Shown here in pieces: positions 23,304-23,372 of a stretch of 23,372 bases of DNA. The notes beneath the pieces are model-generated. The model did no database searches. It saw only the letters and a list, made by a program, of their open reading frames with translations, and was not told where the DNA came from. How positions within the stretch are numbered: the stretch's first letter is position 1; each line of letters starts with the position of its first letter. The DNA lies in contig JBJDZI010000015.1 of assembly GCA_051867925.1 (NCBI GenBank), forward strand, positions 1 to 23,372, read 5' to 3'. The position numbers and the translations under genes were made by a program. This DNA comes from CAKSQF01 sp051867925 (GTDB lineage Bacteria > Bacillota > Clostridia > Oscillospirales > CAG-272).

Positions 23304-23360
23304 TTGAAAAAATCTTCATCCTGTATGTGCTAAAATGATGTGAACCAAAAAGAAAAGGAA
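23304..23360 (+). promoter_or_regulatory. Promoter and ribosome site of a gene beyond the window
   Basis: TAAAAT (23331-23336) is preceded by TGC, giving an extended -10. TTGAAA lies 21 bases upstream (23304-23309), which is too far for a normal -35. AAAAGGAA (23353-23360) near the window end looks like the ribosome site of a plus-strand gene starting just past 23372. Confidence 0.5.
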
Positions 23361-23372
23361 GTTATTCAAAGA

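Noticed and set aside
22654..23307. Several 60-150 codon frames inside R3 and R4
   Set aside because: They lie in the nucleotide repeats, lack ribosome sites, change frame between copies and are Arg/Ser/Pro rich. Peptide similarity between copies follows from base identity, so they are treated as non-coding.

Overview
The window looks like chromosome of an uncultured, probably gut-dwelling member of the Clostridia (Bacillota). Visible reasons are near-consensus sigma-A promoters with 17-base spacers, strong AGGAGG-type ribosome sites, tRNA genes with encoded CCA, a clostridial-style phosphofructokinase, and lipoproteins with CotH, lamin-tail and DUF4886-type domains. Placement below class is not possible by eye. 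Most genes look GC-rich; a visibly AT-richer stretch lies at about 8.8-11.2 kb.

Layout. 1-206: stacked hairpins. 206-3761: two minus-strand genes, ftsH (membrane AAA protease) and a secreted SGNH/DUF4886 lipoprotein. 4012-8151: plus-strand pfkA, a yifB/comM-type AAA ATPase, a small DUF6514-like protein and a NodB-type polysaccharide deacetylase. 8365-8680: a compact tRNA-Thr(TGT)-tRNA-Tyr(GTA) operon with a perfect TTGACA-17-TATAAT promoter and a strong terminator. 8750-11126: an AT-rich graveyard next to the tRNAs. It holds an Rhs C-terminal cassette interrupted by one in-frame TAG, an orphan small ORF, a DeoR/WYL-like helix-turn-helix fragment and a broken IS481-like transposase behind a 24-bp perfect hairpin. 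11185-16862: a GH76-like lipoprotein and a large membrane-anchored GH92-like enzyme, each with its own promoter; the two promoters share a nearly identical 24-base block. 17275-20410: a lipoprotein with three lamin-tail domains, a HEX-C-like domain and a CotH kinase-like domain. 21184-22615: a MATE exporter. The window ends with a promoter and ribosome site for a gene that starts outside.

How the genes fit. FtsH, PfkA and YifB are housekeeping. GH76 (endo-alpha-1,6-mannanase family) next to GH92 (exo-alpha-mannosidase family) suggests extracellular breakdown of alpha-mannan or mannoprotein glycans, such as those of yeast, at the cell surface. The CotH lipoprotein may be a surface partner. No sugar transporter or regulator is in view.

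The most unusual structure is not a gene. A composite, hairpin-rich intergenic repeat occurs as two long copies (20523-21110 and 22630-23240), one inverted partial copy (16945-17225), one short copy (6840-6995) and one fragment (1-53). Its shared core is an imperfect hairpin with two 5-bp stems separated by a single mismatch and a 3-base loop. Neighbouring hairpins of the same geometry but different sequence suggest that the shape is kept.
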